NCBI GenBank assembly: GCA_003170875.1
Contig: PMYJ01000048.1
Span: forward strand, 1 to 43,449
DNA from: Candidatus Dormiibacterota bacterium
GTDB taxonomy: Bacteria > Chloroflexota > Dormibacteria > Aeolococcales > Aeolococcaceae
DNA length: 43,449 bases
Direction of reading: 5' to 3'
This document shows, piece after piece, positions 24,397 through 32,411 of the stretch. A program made the position numbers and the translations under genes. The notes under the pieces were generated by a model that made no database searches, had not been told where the DNA came from, and saw only the letters and a program-made list of their open reading frames with translations. Each line of letters starts with the position of its first letter. Positions within the stretch are counted from its first letter, which is position 1.

Positions 24397-24659
24397 GGCC
24401 TCCTCCTTCTTGAGTGTGCGTAGGCGGCGATCTCCTCTCGCTCGACCTCCGGGATCGTCACCCAGCGCACCCCGCGCACGGCGCCCTCCAGGGCGAGCAG
24501 CGAGCTCGCGCAGTCGCGATCAGGGTTGATCCGCTGGATCCGTCCCCACGCCGCCCGAGCTCCTACCCTGTGAAGGTCATCGGCGGTCGCGATGCCCGCC
24601 CGGTGCAGCTCGCCAGCCAGGACCTCGCCTATGTTCACCGTGTCCTCCAGCCGCGCCAT
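24393..24659 (-). CDS. TfoX C-terminal-domain protein
   Basis: An 88-residue protein matching the stand-alone C-terminal domain of TfoX: LEDTVNIGEVLAGELHRAGIATADDLHRVGARAAWGRI followed by CASSLLALEGAVRGVRW. The domain contains helix-hairpin-helix-like elements; stand-alone copies have no settled function. The ATG is chosen by the TGATG overlap with the stop of the MarR remnant upstream (GTG four codons earlier is possible). The arrangement suggests the original operon was marR-tfoX_C-VOC. Confidence 0.75.
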   Translation of the reverse strand: MARLEDTVNIGEVLAGELHRAGIATADDLHRVGARAAWGRIQRINPDRDCASSLLALEGAVRGVRWVTIPEVEREEIAAYAHSRRRRP

Positions 24660-24870
24660 CAGCTCGCCCACTCCTCGAGGCCGAAGAGGGTGACCGCGTC
24701 CGTGAAGGCGTCGGCCAGCGCCCTCAAACGGGCGGGCGGAACAGCGGCGCTGCGCAACCGGACCGGTCCGGCGAGCGGGGCCCGCTCCAACGTTCGCGCA
24801 CCGAGGGGGGTGAGAGCGACCTCCCGCCGGCGGCGATCGCCGGCGCTCGCAGTACGGACCACGAGTCCGC
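24659..24870 (-). pseudogene. MarR-family regulator, C-terminal remnant
   Basis: About 70 residues matching only the end of a MarR protein: RGLVVRTASAGDRRRREVALTPLG is the wing and following segment, then a final helix. The N-terminal dimerisation helices and the recognition helix are missing. Homology stops at about 24872, exactly where the opposite-strand P-type ATPase homology begins. A GTG at 24862 could start a 67-residue protein, but without the DNA-reading head it would not be a functional regulator. The downstream TfoX-C and VOC genes remain intact. Confidence 0.75.
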
Positions 24871-25356
24871 GGCGACAGCGCGGAGACGGCGGCGGCGATC
24901 GCCCGCGCGACCGGGATCGGCGAATGGCGGGCGGGGCTCCGGCCCGAGGAGAAGGCGGCGCTCGTCGGCGAGCTGCGTCAGCGCGGGGTCACGGTGGCGA
25001 TGGTGGGCGACGGCGTCAACGACGCCCCCGCGCTGGCCGCCGACGACGTGGGCATCGCGCTCGGCAGTGGCACCGGGGCGGCGATGGCTGCCGCCTCGAT
25101 CACGCTGGTGCACGGCGACGTCGGCCGCGTCGGCGACGCCATCTCCCTCAGCCGGGCCACCCTCCGCGTCATCCGCCAGAACCCCGCCTGGGCCTTCGGA
25201 TACAACCTGGTCGTGGTCCCCCTCGCCATGCTCGACGTCATCCCGCCCGCGCTGGCTGCGCTGGCCGTGGCCTGCAGCTCGGTGACAGTGGTCGGCAACG
25301 CCCTGAGACTGCGCCGCTGGCGTCCAGAGACGGCGCCGGAGGCGGGCCACAAGTGA
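24871..25356 (+). pseudogene. P-type metal-transporting ATPase (CopA-like), C-terminal remnant
   Basis: About 160 residues of the end of a P1B-type ATPase: GDSAETAAAIARATGI, then LRPEEKAALVGELRQRG, the hinge motif VAMVGDGVNDAPALAADDVGIALGSGT, and the last two membrane helices ending SSVTVVGNALRLRRWRP. The metal-binding domains, first membrane helices, phosphorylation (DKTGT) and nucleotide-binding parts are absent. The reading frame is open to a proper stop. There is no credible start before the homology; an internal GTG/ATG (about 24991-24997) would give a useless fragment. The break coincides with the MarR remnant's break. Confidence 0.8.
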
Positions 25357-25403
25357 CCCGAGTCACCCCGGATCCGCATCGCCTGACGCCCCTGACAGGG
25401 TAC

Positions 25404-25442
25404 TGACGACCGCCCCTAGCAAGAGGGCACTCGGTCGCGTCA
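25404..25442 (+). promoter_or_regulatory. Possible structured leader upstream of the NCS1 permease
   Basis: TGACG-ACCG (25404-25412) can pair with CGGT-CG-CGTCA (25432-25442), a 9-bp stem with a 2-nt bulge, enclosing a smaller CCC/GGG stem. It lies in the 233-nt gap before the permease gene. I do not recognise a known riboswitch class. Confidence 0.25.
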
Positions 25443-25589
25443 CACTTCCGCGCAAGCAGGGAGGACAGGAGGCTGGAGGCCCTCTCCGCGCGCGTCATCA
25501 CGGCTCGACAGCACGCGTCAACCATCTCATGGGGAGGCTCAGCCAGTGGCCATCCAACCTGCCGCACCCGTCGCACCGGTGACCCGATC

Positions 25590-27065
25590 ATGAGCGCGGT
25601 AGCCGAGCCGCTGGAGGCTTCGGAAGGGTACGAGGCGTTCCAGCTCGAGCAGCGTGGCATCGACCTGATCCCGGAGTCCGACCGGAAGATGCGCCCGATG
25701 GGACTCTTCTGGCTCTGGTCGGGCGCCGTGTGGAACGTCGAGTTCCTCTTCTACGGCGTCCTGATCTGCACCTTCGGGCTCTCCTTCCCGCAGGCGATCC
25801 TGGCCATCCTGATCGGCAACCTGGCCTACATGTTCCTCGGCTTCGCCAGCCTGCCGGGCCCGCTGGCCGGGACCACGGCCTTCATGGTCAGCCGGGCTCC
25901 GTTCGGGCGCAACGGCAACCGGCTCCCCTCCCTCTTCAACTGGATCACCCAGGTCGGCTTCGAGATCCTCGGCCTGGTCCTGGTCGTCTTCGTGGTCGAC
26001 GCGATCCTCAACAAGGCCGGCGTCGCCAGCGTGAGCAACCCCACTCAGGTGCTCATCATCATCCTGGCCGTCGTGGTGCAGTTCGTGATGCCCTTCCTCG
26101 GGCACGCCACCATCAAGACGGTGCTGCGCTACCTCTCCTTTGTCTTCATCGTCCTCTTCGCCGTGATGGCCATCCTCGTCCTTCCCCACGTCCACTGGGC
26201 CAGCCTCCAGACCGGCACGACGTGGTGGCTCTGGACGACCGCCGTGGTGCTCATCGTCTCCACCGGCGGGCTCGGCTGGACCGAGAACGCGGCCGACTAC
26301 TCCCGCTACCTGCCCAGGGACACCAGCAAGGCCAAGGTCTTCTGGGCGGCGAGCCTGGGCGCCGCCATCCCCTCCGTCCTGCTCGAGCTGCTCGGCGTGT
26401 GCGCCTACATGGTCCTGCTCCACCACCCCGCCTCGGTCACGCTGGTCGGCATCCCCACCGCCTTCACGGCGTACGCGGACTGGTTCTTCTGGCCCTTCAT
26501 GATCGTCGCCATTCTCCAGCTGTTCGCCATCAACACCATCGACATGTACTCATCGGGGGTCACCCTGCAGGCGATTGGCATCCCGCTGAAGCGCTGGGGC
26601 TGCATCCTCATCGACACCGTCGTGAGCGGTGTGATCACCGGCCTGGTCATCTTCAAGGGGAATCTCTACACCGACCTCTCCGGCTTCCTCGACTACATCC
26701 TGGTCTGGCTGGGCGCGTGGTTCGCAATCCTCATGGTCGACTACTTCCTGCGCAGGGGGAAGTACGACGGCGCGGGTCTCGTCCAGAAGATCGGAGGGCT
26801 GTACTGGCGCAACGGGGGCATCAACTGGAAGGCGATCATCGCCCTGGTCGCGGGCATGGTCGCGGCCCTGATGTGGACCGACGCCCTCTACTACACCCCG
26901 TCGTACCAGGGCCCGATCTCCAACGCCACCGGGGGCGGAGACCTCAGCTGGCTCCTCGGCATCGTCGTGGCCGGGGTCATCTACTGGGCCCTCTCCTTCC
27001 GCAGCATTCCCAAGGAGGTCCCCGAGGCGGTCGCAGCGCCCGCAGCGCCAAAGGCCGCGAGCTAA
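25590..27065 (+). CDS. NCS1-family nucleobase:cation symporter (cytosine/purine permease type)
   Basis: A 491-residue integral membrane transporter with about 12 TM segments. Family marks are GLFWLWSGAVWNVEFLFYG (TM1), GPLAGTTAFMVSRAPFG in the TM2-TM3 region, GWTENAADYSRYLPRDTSKAKVFWAASLGAAIPSVLLELLG in the middle and AWFAILMVDYFLRRGKYDGAGL near the end. It imports nucleobases, hydantoins, allantoin or a related compound with Na+ or H+; the substrate is not readable. Single gene with its own terminator. No good Shine-Dalgarno precedes the ATG. The C-terminus is a Pro/Ala tail. Confidence 0.9.
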   Translation: MSAVAEPLEASEGYEAFQLEQRGIDLIPESDRKMRPMGLFWLWSGAVWNVEFLFYGVLICTFGLSFPQAILAILIGNLAYMFLGFASLPGPLAGTTAFMVSRAPFGRNGNRLPSLFNWITQVGFEILGLVLVVFVVDAILNKAGVASVSNPTQVLIIILAVVVQFVMPFLGHATIKTVLRYLSFVFIVLFAVMAILVLPHVHWASLQTGTTWWLWTTAVVLIVSTGGLGWTENAADYSRYLPRDTSKAKVFWAASLGAAIPSVLLELLGVCAYMVLLHHPASVTLVGIPTAFTAYADWFFWPFMIVAILQLFAINTIDMYSSGVTLQAIGIPLKRWGCILIDTVVSGVITGLVIFKGNLYTDLSGFLDYILVWLGAWFAILMVDYFLRRGKYDGAGLVQKIGGLYWRNGGINWKAIIALVAGMVAALMWTDALYYTPSYQGPISNATGGGDLSWLLGIVVAGVIYWALSFRSIPKEVPEAVAAPAAPKAAS

Positions 27066-27083
27066 CCCACGAGCGGCTCGACC

Positions 27084-27131
27084 GGGAAGGGACCGAGGTC
27101 CCGGCAATCTGAGGACCTCGGTCCCCTTCCC
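27084..27131 (+). terminator. Terminator hairpin after the NCS1 permease
   Basis: Perfect 13-bp arms GGGACCGAGGTCC (27089-27101) and GGACCTCGGTCCC (27113-27125) around an 11-nt loop. They extend by GGGAA/TTCCC across a single bulged C. The hairpin starts 18 nt after the stop codon. There is no T-tract, as is common for very GC-rich genomes. Confidence 0.75.
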
Positions 27132-27143
27132 ACGGGCGGGCGG

Positions 27144-27230
27144 TCTGCGACACTGATGGCCGCATCCCCCCCGCGCTTTGGTGCGGGGGGGTGCCAGTTC
27201 TCCCGGATGACGGCCCGCGCGGGGAACAAA
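27144..27230. repeat. Intergenic repeat, copy 1
   Basis: About 87 nt sharing the core ACTGATGGCCGCATCCCCC, then a G/C hairpin, then GGTGCCAGTTCTCC, with copy 2 at 27433-27522 in the same orientation. The hairpin here is CCCCCCCGC / GCGGGGGGG (27166-27174, 27183-27191) with an 8-nt loop. Outside the core most differences between the copies are transitions, so the match extends to the stated ends. Confidence 0.7.
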
Positions 27231-27317
27231 GGCCTCGAATGCCAGTCGATGCCGGGTGTGGACCTCGCCAACCCGCAACAATTTAGGCGCCAAGCCCTAT
27301 CGTCCTAGCAGTAGTTC

Positions 27318-27351
27318 GGTAATGACCACAATACCACTGGAGGTCACTACC
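27318..27351. promoter_or_regulatory. Inverted repeat in the AT-richer island
   Basis: GGTAATGACC (27318-27327) and GGTCACTACC (27342-27351) are inverted repeats with one mismatch around a 14-nt loop. Right after it ACCACT-CAAA-AGTGGT forms a 6-bp hairpin. The stretch is less GC-rich than anything around it. It could be a protein-binding site or part of an unrecognised RNA. Confidence 0.35.
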
Positions 27352-27432
27352 ACCACTCAAAAGTGGTTCCAGGCTGACCTTGTTAAGAGAACCACCACCA
27401 ATCCGTCCGAGCCCTTGCAATCTCCGTAGGGT

Positions 27433-27522
27433 TGTCCGATACTGATGGCCGCATCCCCCCTCGCGCTTCGGTGCGGGGGAGGGGTGCCAGTTCTCCGGAC
27501 GATGGTCCGTGCCGAGGACAGC
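27433..27522. repeat. Intergenic repeat, copy 2
   Basis: Second copy of the element at 27144-27230, same orientation, about 200 nt away. Core identity is near complete apart from two short indels in the C- and G-runs of the hairpin. It lies just downstream of the stop of the minus-strand AlkZ-like gene, so the two copies flank the middle of a convergent intergenic region. Confidence 0.7.
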
Positions 27523-27558
27523 CCCCCGAGGCGGCAAAAGCGCGTGCCGATCCGCCGC

Positions 27559-28662
27559 CTACGCCGGGCGCGGCCCATCCCACTCGATCTCGACGGGGCG
27601 CTCGAGGAACCGGCCCAACCGGTCGGCGGCGCGGGCCACGGCCGCCCTCTCGGCGGGGCGGAGCGGATCCAGCAGGCGCACCTGCACACGCACCGACTTC
27701 ACCCCCACCACGCGACGCCAGGCGCCCCGGACCCTGCCTCCGATCACCAGCACGTTGCTGAGGATGCTGCCGAAACCGAAGAGACCCGGGTCGAACCGAC
27801 CATCGGGATGATCGGCGGCGGACCGGTCGCGGTGCGCCACCGTCAGCTCGTCGAAGTTCGGCAGCAGGTGCGCAGCCGGCACGCCTGATGCCTGCGGACG
27901 CGGTGGGCCGGCAGCGACGTCCCCGAACCAGTACTCCTTCCCGTCGATCACCTCCGACGCCAGGCTCTCCCCCGCCCCGGCGACACCTCTGCGCGCCGCG
28001 ACCAGGGTCGTTCCGGCCCACCAGGCGAAATCCTGGAGCTGCGCCGGCCCGCGGCTGCGGAAGTACCTCTCGGCGAGCCGGCCGAGCGCCTCCTCGTGAC
28101 GGAGTGGAGCGGCGGCGGGCACACGCTCGTCCATCAGCATGTAGGTGAAGTCCCTGCCCCGGCGCGGACCGCTGACGACGAGGGCGTCTAGCTCCGCCGC
28201 CAGGATCAGGTGAGGCAGCCGTTGACGGTCAGGGTCAATTCCCGACGCCTGCAGCACGGCGCCGAGCTCCGCGCGGGTGAGCTGCCGCCCGCCAGCGAGC
28301 GCGCGGCTGAACGCGGCCTGGGCCCCGGCGATGACACCATGGTCGATGCCCAGGTCGCGCCACCGACCGCCGAGGCCGGCCCGGAGCCGCGGCGCCGTCA
28401 GGTCGAGGAGCCAGCGGATGTCGCCGGGCAGCGCAAAGTGCCAGGTGGGGCGCAGCACGTGGGTACGCACGATCGCCCCCGCGTCGAAGAGTCGGTGCAC
28501 GTCGGTCGCGGTGGCGCCCTCCGTGCGCTGTCCGATCGCCCAGACGGCCGCAGGGTAGTCCTGCGCCTGCACCGCGGCCAGCCAGCCCACGACAGCGTCC
28601 GCCGTGTCCAGCGGATTCCCGGCCAGACGCGGACTCCGGAGGCGTCGGGTGGCGATGTCCAT
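27559..28662 (-). CDS. Winged-helix DNA-binding protein, AlkZ/YcaQ-like DNA glycosylase superfamily
   Basis: A 367-residue HTH_42-type protein. The N-terminus ATRRLRSPRLAGNPLDTADAVVGWLAAVQAQDYPAAVWAIGQR contains a Gln-Ala-Gln (VQAQDY) like the catalytic Gln-x-Gln of AlkZ glycosylases, followed by VLRPTWHFALPGDIRWLLDLTAPRL. The middle has DFAWWAGTTLVAARRGV and the C-terminal part LLPNFDELTVAHRDR and FGSILSNVLVIGGRVRGAWRR, which is usual for this large bacterial family. Proteins of this type may unhook DNA crosslinks or alkylated bases, but most members are uncharacterised. Divergent from ppc with 55 nt between start codons. Confidence 0.82.
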   Translation of the reverse strand: MDIATRRLRSPRLAGNPLDTADAVVGWLAAVQAQDYPAAVWAIGQRTEGATATDVHRLFDAGAIVRTHVLRPTWHFALPGDIRWLLDLTAPRLRAGLGGRWRDLGIDHGVIAGAQAAFSRALAGGRQLTRAELGAVLQASGIDPDRQRLPHLILAAELDALVVSGPRRGRDFTYMLMDERVPAAAPLRHEEALGRLAERYFRSRGPAQLQDFAWWAGTTLVAARRGVAGAGESLASEVIDGKEYWFGDVAAGPPRPQASGVPAAHLLPNFDELTVAHRDRSAADHPDGRFDPGLFGFGSILSNVLVIGGRVRGAWRRVVGVKSVRVQVRLLDPLRPAERAAVARAADRLGRFLERPVEIEWDGPRPA

Positions 28663-28717
28663 CGTGGCAACACTATGCAGATGGCGCGCAGGGCGGGTGA
28701 GACGGCATGCTTGGCAG

Positions 28718-31594
28718 GTGGCCGATCAGCCTGACCCCGCACCCCCGAGCCCCGAGGCCGACGCGGAGCGCCGCCTCCGGCGCAACGTGCGCCTGGTCGG
28801 CACCCTGCTGGGAGAGACCCTCGCCGAGCAGGAGGGCGAGCCGCTCCTCGTGCTCGAGGAGGAGGTGCGGGCAAAGACCAAGCAGCTACGCGATCACCAC
28901 GACGAGACGGTCAGCCGGGCGCTCGACCGCCAGCTGGGCGAGATCGACGTCGGCACGGCCACCCGGCTGATCCGAGCCTTCTCCCTCTACTTCCAACTGG
29001 TCAACGTGGCCGAGCTGGAGCACCGGGTCCAGGTGATCCGGAGCATCCAGGCGGTCCCGGCCGCGGGGCCCGCCTCTCCGGGGACCTTCCACGACCTCTT
29101 CAGCCGTGCCGCACACCTCGAGGGCGGCCGGGAGCGGCTGCTCGCCGCGCTCGCCGAGCTGGATGTCGTGCCGGTGGTCACCGCCCACCCCACCGAGGCT
29201 GTCCGCCGTTCGGTGCTCGACCACGTCAACGGGGTGGCCATGGCCCTGGACGCCCTCGACGGGCCTCCGCCCGGCTCACCCCGCCACGCCACCCTGGTCG
29301 CCTCGATGCGCCGCGACATGGAGCTGCTCTGGCAGACCGAGGAGCTGCGCACGGTCCGGCCGACGGTCCTGGACGAGGCCCGCGACATCCGCTTCCACCT
29401 GGACCTCCTGATGGACGTCATTCCCGCCGTCCACGCCGAGCTGGACCGCCGCTGGATCGAGGTCTTCGGAGGGCCGCCGCCGCCCGTCCACCCCTTCCTC
29501 CGCCTCGGCTCCTGGGTGGGCGGCGACCAGGACGGCAACCCGCACGCCCGGGCGAGGACCCTCCGGGATGCGCTCCGCGCCCAGAAGCAGATGGTGCTGG
29601 CCCGCTACCGCGACTCGGTGCACGCCATCTCGGTCCAGTACAGCCAATCCACCCGCTGGACGGGTGCCGACCCGGTGCTGGCGGCGTCGATCGCCGACGA
29701 CGAGGCGCGGATGCCCGAGGCGGCGCACGACCTGGGAGAGCGCAACCGGAGCGAGCCCTACCGGCGCAAGCTGACCCTGATCCACCACCGGCTGGAGGCA
29801 TCCCTCGGCCAGCTCCAGGGGGTCCGGACGGCCGAGCGCCCCTACTCCACCGCGCAGGAGCTGCTCGACGACCTCGACCTTGTCGACGCCGCCCTCCGCC
29901 GGCAGCGCGGCTCCCTCTTCGCGGACGGCGGCCTGCTGGAGCTCCGGCGCCAGGTCGGCGCCTTCGACTTCTACGGGTACGCGATCGACGTCCGGCTGCA
30001 CGCCTCGCGACTGCGTGAGGTCGCCTCCACGATCCTGCGCCAGTGCGGCCAGCTGGACGGCAGCCTGGACGACCTCGATGAGGACGCGGCGGTCGGGCTG
30101 CTCGCCCGGGCGATGCAGCAGCGCGGACCGCACATCGGCACATTGACCCTCAACGCGGACGACCGCGACCTCCTCGACACCCTGGTGGAGATGGGCCGCG
30201 CCCAGCGCTCCATCTCCCCCCACTCGACCGAGAACGTGGTGATCTCGATGACCCACTCCCCGGTCGAGGTGATGGCCGGGATGTGGCTCGCCTCCCTGGT
30301 CGGGCTCGTCTCCTGGTCCTTCGGCGGCGTACACACCAGCCGGTTCGACCTGGTGCCCCTGATGGAGACGATCTCCGGCCTCCGCGGCGCACCCGGGGTG
30401 CTGCGCCGCCTGCTCGCCCAACCCGAGTACGCCCAGCAGGTTCGGGCCCGCGGCAACATCCAGGAGGTGATGCTGGGCTACAGCGACAGCAGCAAGGACG
30501 GCGGCTACCTGGCCGCCCAGTGGTCGCTGTATGTCGCCCATCGCCAGCTCGCCCGCGTCTGCGATGAGGCGGGCGTGCGCCTCCGCCTCTTCCACGGCCG
30601 GGGTGGCACGGTGTCGCGCGGCGGTGGCCCCACCCACGAGGCCCTCCTCTCCCAACCGCCGGGCGCGGTGCGGGGCCGGGTCCGGCTGACCGAGCAGGGG
30701 GAGATCCTCCACTACCGCTACTCGCGCGAGGAGGTGGCCCAGAACCACCTGGAGCTGGTCGCCGCGGCGGTATGGGAGGCGAGCTCGCTGCAGGCCCCGC
30801 TCCCCCCCGAGCAGGAGGCGGTGTGGGAGACGGCGATGGCGCGGATCGCGGCGGACAGCTACCGGCGCTACCGGGCCTTCGTGTACACGGATGAATTCGA
30901 GCGCTTCTTCACAGAGGTCACGCCGATCGGCGAGCTGGGGCAGCTCAACATCGGCTCCCGGCCGGTGAGTCGCGGGGAGTCCACGCGGATCGCCGAGCTG
31001 CGTGCGATCCCGTGGGTCTTCGCCTGGAACCAGACCAGATTGATGCTGCCCACCTGGTACGGGGTGGGCGGGTCGCTGGTGGCCTTCGCCGAGGACCTGC
31101 CAGTTGATACCGCAGATGACCTTAACGCGCCGACTCCCAGCGAAGTCGACGCCCCGCTGCCCGAGGCGGGGACGGCGCGCTGGAAGCTGCTCCACCAGAT
31201 GTACCGGCGCTGGCCGTTCTTCCGGGCTCTGATCGGCAACCTCGAGATGACCCTGGCCAAGACCGACATGGGGGTGGCGAGTCGCTACTTCGAGCTGGTC
31301 CAAGACCCCGGACTGCGCGAGCGGATGTGGGTGGATGTGACCGCGGAGCATGCGCGGACGCTCCAGGCCGTGCTCCACATCACCGGCAAGCGCACTCTGT
31401 TGGCCGACCAGCCACTCCTCCAGGAGACGCTCCGGCTCCGCGATCCCTACATCGACCCGCTCTCCGTCCTGCAGGCCCAGATGCTGGCCCGCTACCGAGC
31501 CCTGGACGAGGCCGACCCGCAGCGGGCGGCCCTGCTGGAGGCAATCCTGCGGAGCGTCAACGGGATCGCCGCCGGCTTGCAGAACACCGGCTGA
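28718..31594 (+). CDS. ppc: Phosphoenolpyruvate carboxylase
   Basis: A 958-residue full-length enzyme that makes oxaloacetate from PEP and bicarbonate, refilling the TCA cycle. Catalytic His is in VVTAHPTEAVRRSV (H157). Other conserved blocks are GSWVGGDQDGNP, MLGYSDSSKDGGYLAAQW, the Gly-rich FHGRGGTVSRGGGPTH, IPWVFAWNQTRLMLPTWYG, MTLAKTDMGVASRYFELV and the C-terminal SVNGIAAGLQNTG. The GTG start is chosen as the nearest before the conserved LRRNVRLVGTLLGETL; the upstream open frame enters the opposite-strand gene. Between WYGVGGSLVAFAED and WKLLHQMYRRWPFF there is an acidic insertion (about residues 795-815) whose codons are less GC-biased. Confidence 0.97.
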   Translation: MADQPDPAPPSPEADAERRLRRNVRLVGTLLGETLAEQEGEPLLVLEEEVRAKTKQLRDHHDETVSRALDRQLGEIDVGTATRLIRAFSLYFQLVNVAELEHRVQVIRSIQAVPAAGPASPGTFHDLFSRAAHLEGGRERLLAALAELDVVPVVTAHPTEAVRRSVLDHVNGVAMALDALDGPPPGSPRHATLVASMRRDMELLWQTEELRTVRPTVLDEARDIRFHLDLLMDVIPAVHAELDRRWIEVFGGPPPPVHPFLRLGSWVGGDQDGNPHARARTLRDALRAQKQMVLARYRDSVHAISVQYSQSTRWTGADPVLAASIADDEARMPEAAHDLGERNRSEPYRRKLTLIHHRLEASLGQLQGVRTAERPYSTAQELLDDLDLVDAALRRQRGSLFADGGLLELRRQVGAFDFYGYAIDVRLHASRLREVASTILRQCGQLDGSLDDLDEDAAVGLLARAMQQRGPHIGTLTLNADDRDLLDTLVEMGRAQRSISPHSTENVVISMTHSPVEVMAGMWLASLVGLVSWSFGGVHTSRFDLVPLMETISGLRGAPGVLRRLLAQPEYAQQVRARGNIQEVMLGYSDSSKDGGYLAAQWSLYVAHRQLARVCDEAGVRLRLFHGRGGTVSRGGGPTHEALLSQPPGAVRGRVRLTEQGEILHYRYSREEVAQNHLELVAAAVWEASSLQAPLPPEQEAVWETAMARIAADSYRRYRAFVYTDEFERFFTEVTPIGELGQLNIGSRPVSRGESTRIAELRAIPWVFAWNQTRLMLPTWYGVGGSLVAFAEDLPVDTADDLNAPTPSEVDAPLPEAGTARWKLLHQMYRRWPFFRALIGNLEMTLAKTDMGVASRYFELVQDPGLRERMWVDVTAEHARTLQAVLHITGKRTLLADQPLLQETLRLRDPYIDPLSVLQAQMLARYRALDEADPQRAALLEAILRSVNGIAAGLQNTG

Positions 31595-31607
31595 CGAGTA
31601 CCCTGTG

Positions 31608-32330
31608 ATGACAATGGAGAGAAGGGAAGAGAGCATTTGGGGCCACGACGGGCACCGGTTCTCAGGCTCGCTCTCCCTTCCCGAAGGCGGCATGGGGCCG
31701 GGGCTGGTGGTGGTCCAGGAGATATTCGGCCTCACCCCGTACGTGAAGGGCGTGTGCGACCGCCTGGCCGGGCTCGGCTACGTCGCGCTGGCACCCGACC
31801 TCTACTCGCGGCTGGAGCCCGACCTGGTGCTGGACGAGCACCTCCCCGACAGCCTGCCGAAGGCCTTCCAGGCGATGCAGCGGCTGGACGTCCCCAAGGC
31901 AGCCGACGACGCGGCTGCCACGCTGGAGCACCTGCGGGCCATCCCCGAGACGCGGGGCCACCGGGCGGGGATCATCGGATTCTGCATGGGGGGCGGCATC
32001 GCCTACATGGTGGCGGCAGCCTCTGACCCGGCGGTCGCCGTCTGCTACTACGGGTCGGCCATCCCCGGCGCCCTCGACCTGGCCCCGAAGATCACCTGCC
32101 CCATCCTCTTCCACTTCGGCGAGGACGACACCTACATCAGCACGGCGCAGCGCCGGGCGGTGGCCCACGAGTTCGCCGGCCGCCGCCGCGTGGAGCTGCA
32201 CCTCCATCCCCACGCCGGCCACGCCTTTGACAACCACGACTCGGCGATCTTCTCCCGGCCGCAGGCGGCGGCCCGAGCCTGGGAGCAGACCGCGGCCTTC
32301 CTGGAGTACCACCTGCCGCCCAACGGGTGA
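31608..32330 (+). CDS. Dienelactone hydrolase family protein
   Basis: A 240-residue alpha/beta-hydrolase. The nucleophile is Cys126 in GFCMGGG, the acid is in FHFGEDDTYIS (D173 or D174) and the His is in HPHAGHAFDN (H205): the Cys-Asp-His triad of dienelactone hydrolases. VVVQEIFGLTPYVKGVCDRLAGLGYVALAPDLYS is a standard family block. The real substrate may differ from dienelactone. It starts 13 nt after ppc and lacks a Shine-Dalgarno; TTGCAG (31578) and TACCCT (31600) could make a promoter giving a nearly leaderless mRNA. ATG at 31614 is an alternative start. Confidence 0.9.
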   Translation: MTMERREESIWGHDGHRFSGSLSLPEGGMGPGLVVVQEIFGLTPYVKGVCDRLAGLGYVALAPDLYSRLEPDLVLDEHLPDSLPKAFQAMQRLDVPKAADDAAATLEHLRAIPETRGHRAGIIGFCMGGGIAYMVAAASDPAVAVCYYGSAIPGALDLAPKITCPILFHFGEDDTYISTAQRRAVAHEFAGRRRVELHLHPHAGHAFDNHDSAIFSRPQAAARAWEQTAAFLEYHLPPNG

Positions 32331-32411
32331 GCCCAGCCCCTTTGTCTGCCCGATGTCCGCCGACCCCCGCGACCATCACGAGGACGATCTATAGGTCGCG
32401 GAGAACATCCG

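Larger units (their letters stand above)
27066..27558. other. Repeat-bearing intergenic region between convergent genes
   Basis: 493 nt between the convergent NCS1 and AlkZ-like genes, with no gene seen. From left to right it holds a terminator hairpin (27084-27131), repeat copy 1 (27144-27230), a clearly AT-richer stretch with several inverted repeats (27290-27430) and repeat copy 2 (27433-27522). Confidence 0.6.

Noticed and set aside
24994..25356. A stand-alone small P-type-ATPase-like protein starting at the internal ATG
   Set aside because: Homology continues upstream of that ATG to about 24871 in the same frame, so it is the tail of a broken larger gene, not a short gene of its own.
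29276..31735. An 819-codon minus-strand frame opposite ppc
   Set aside because: Shadow of PEP carboxylase; no recognisable motif and unnatural His/Gln/Gly/Val-rich composition.
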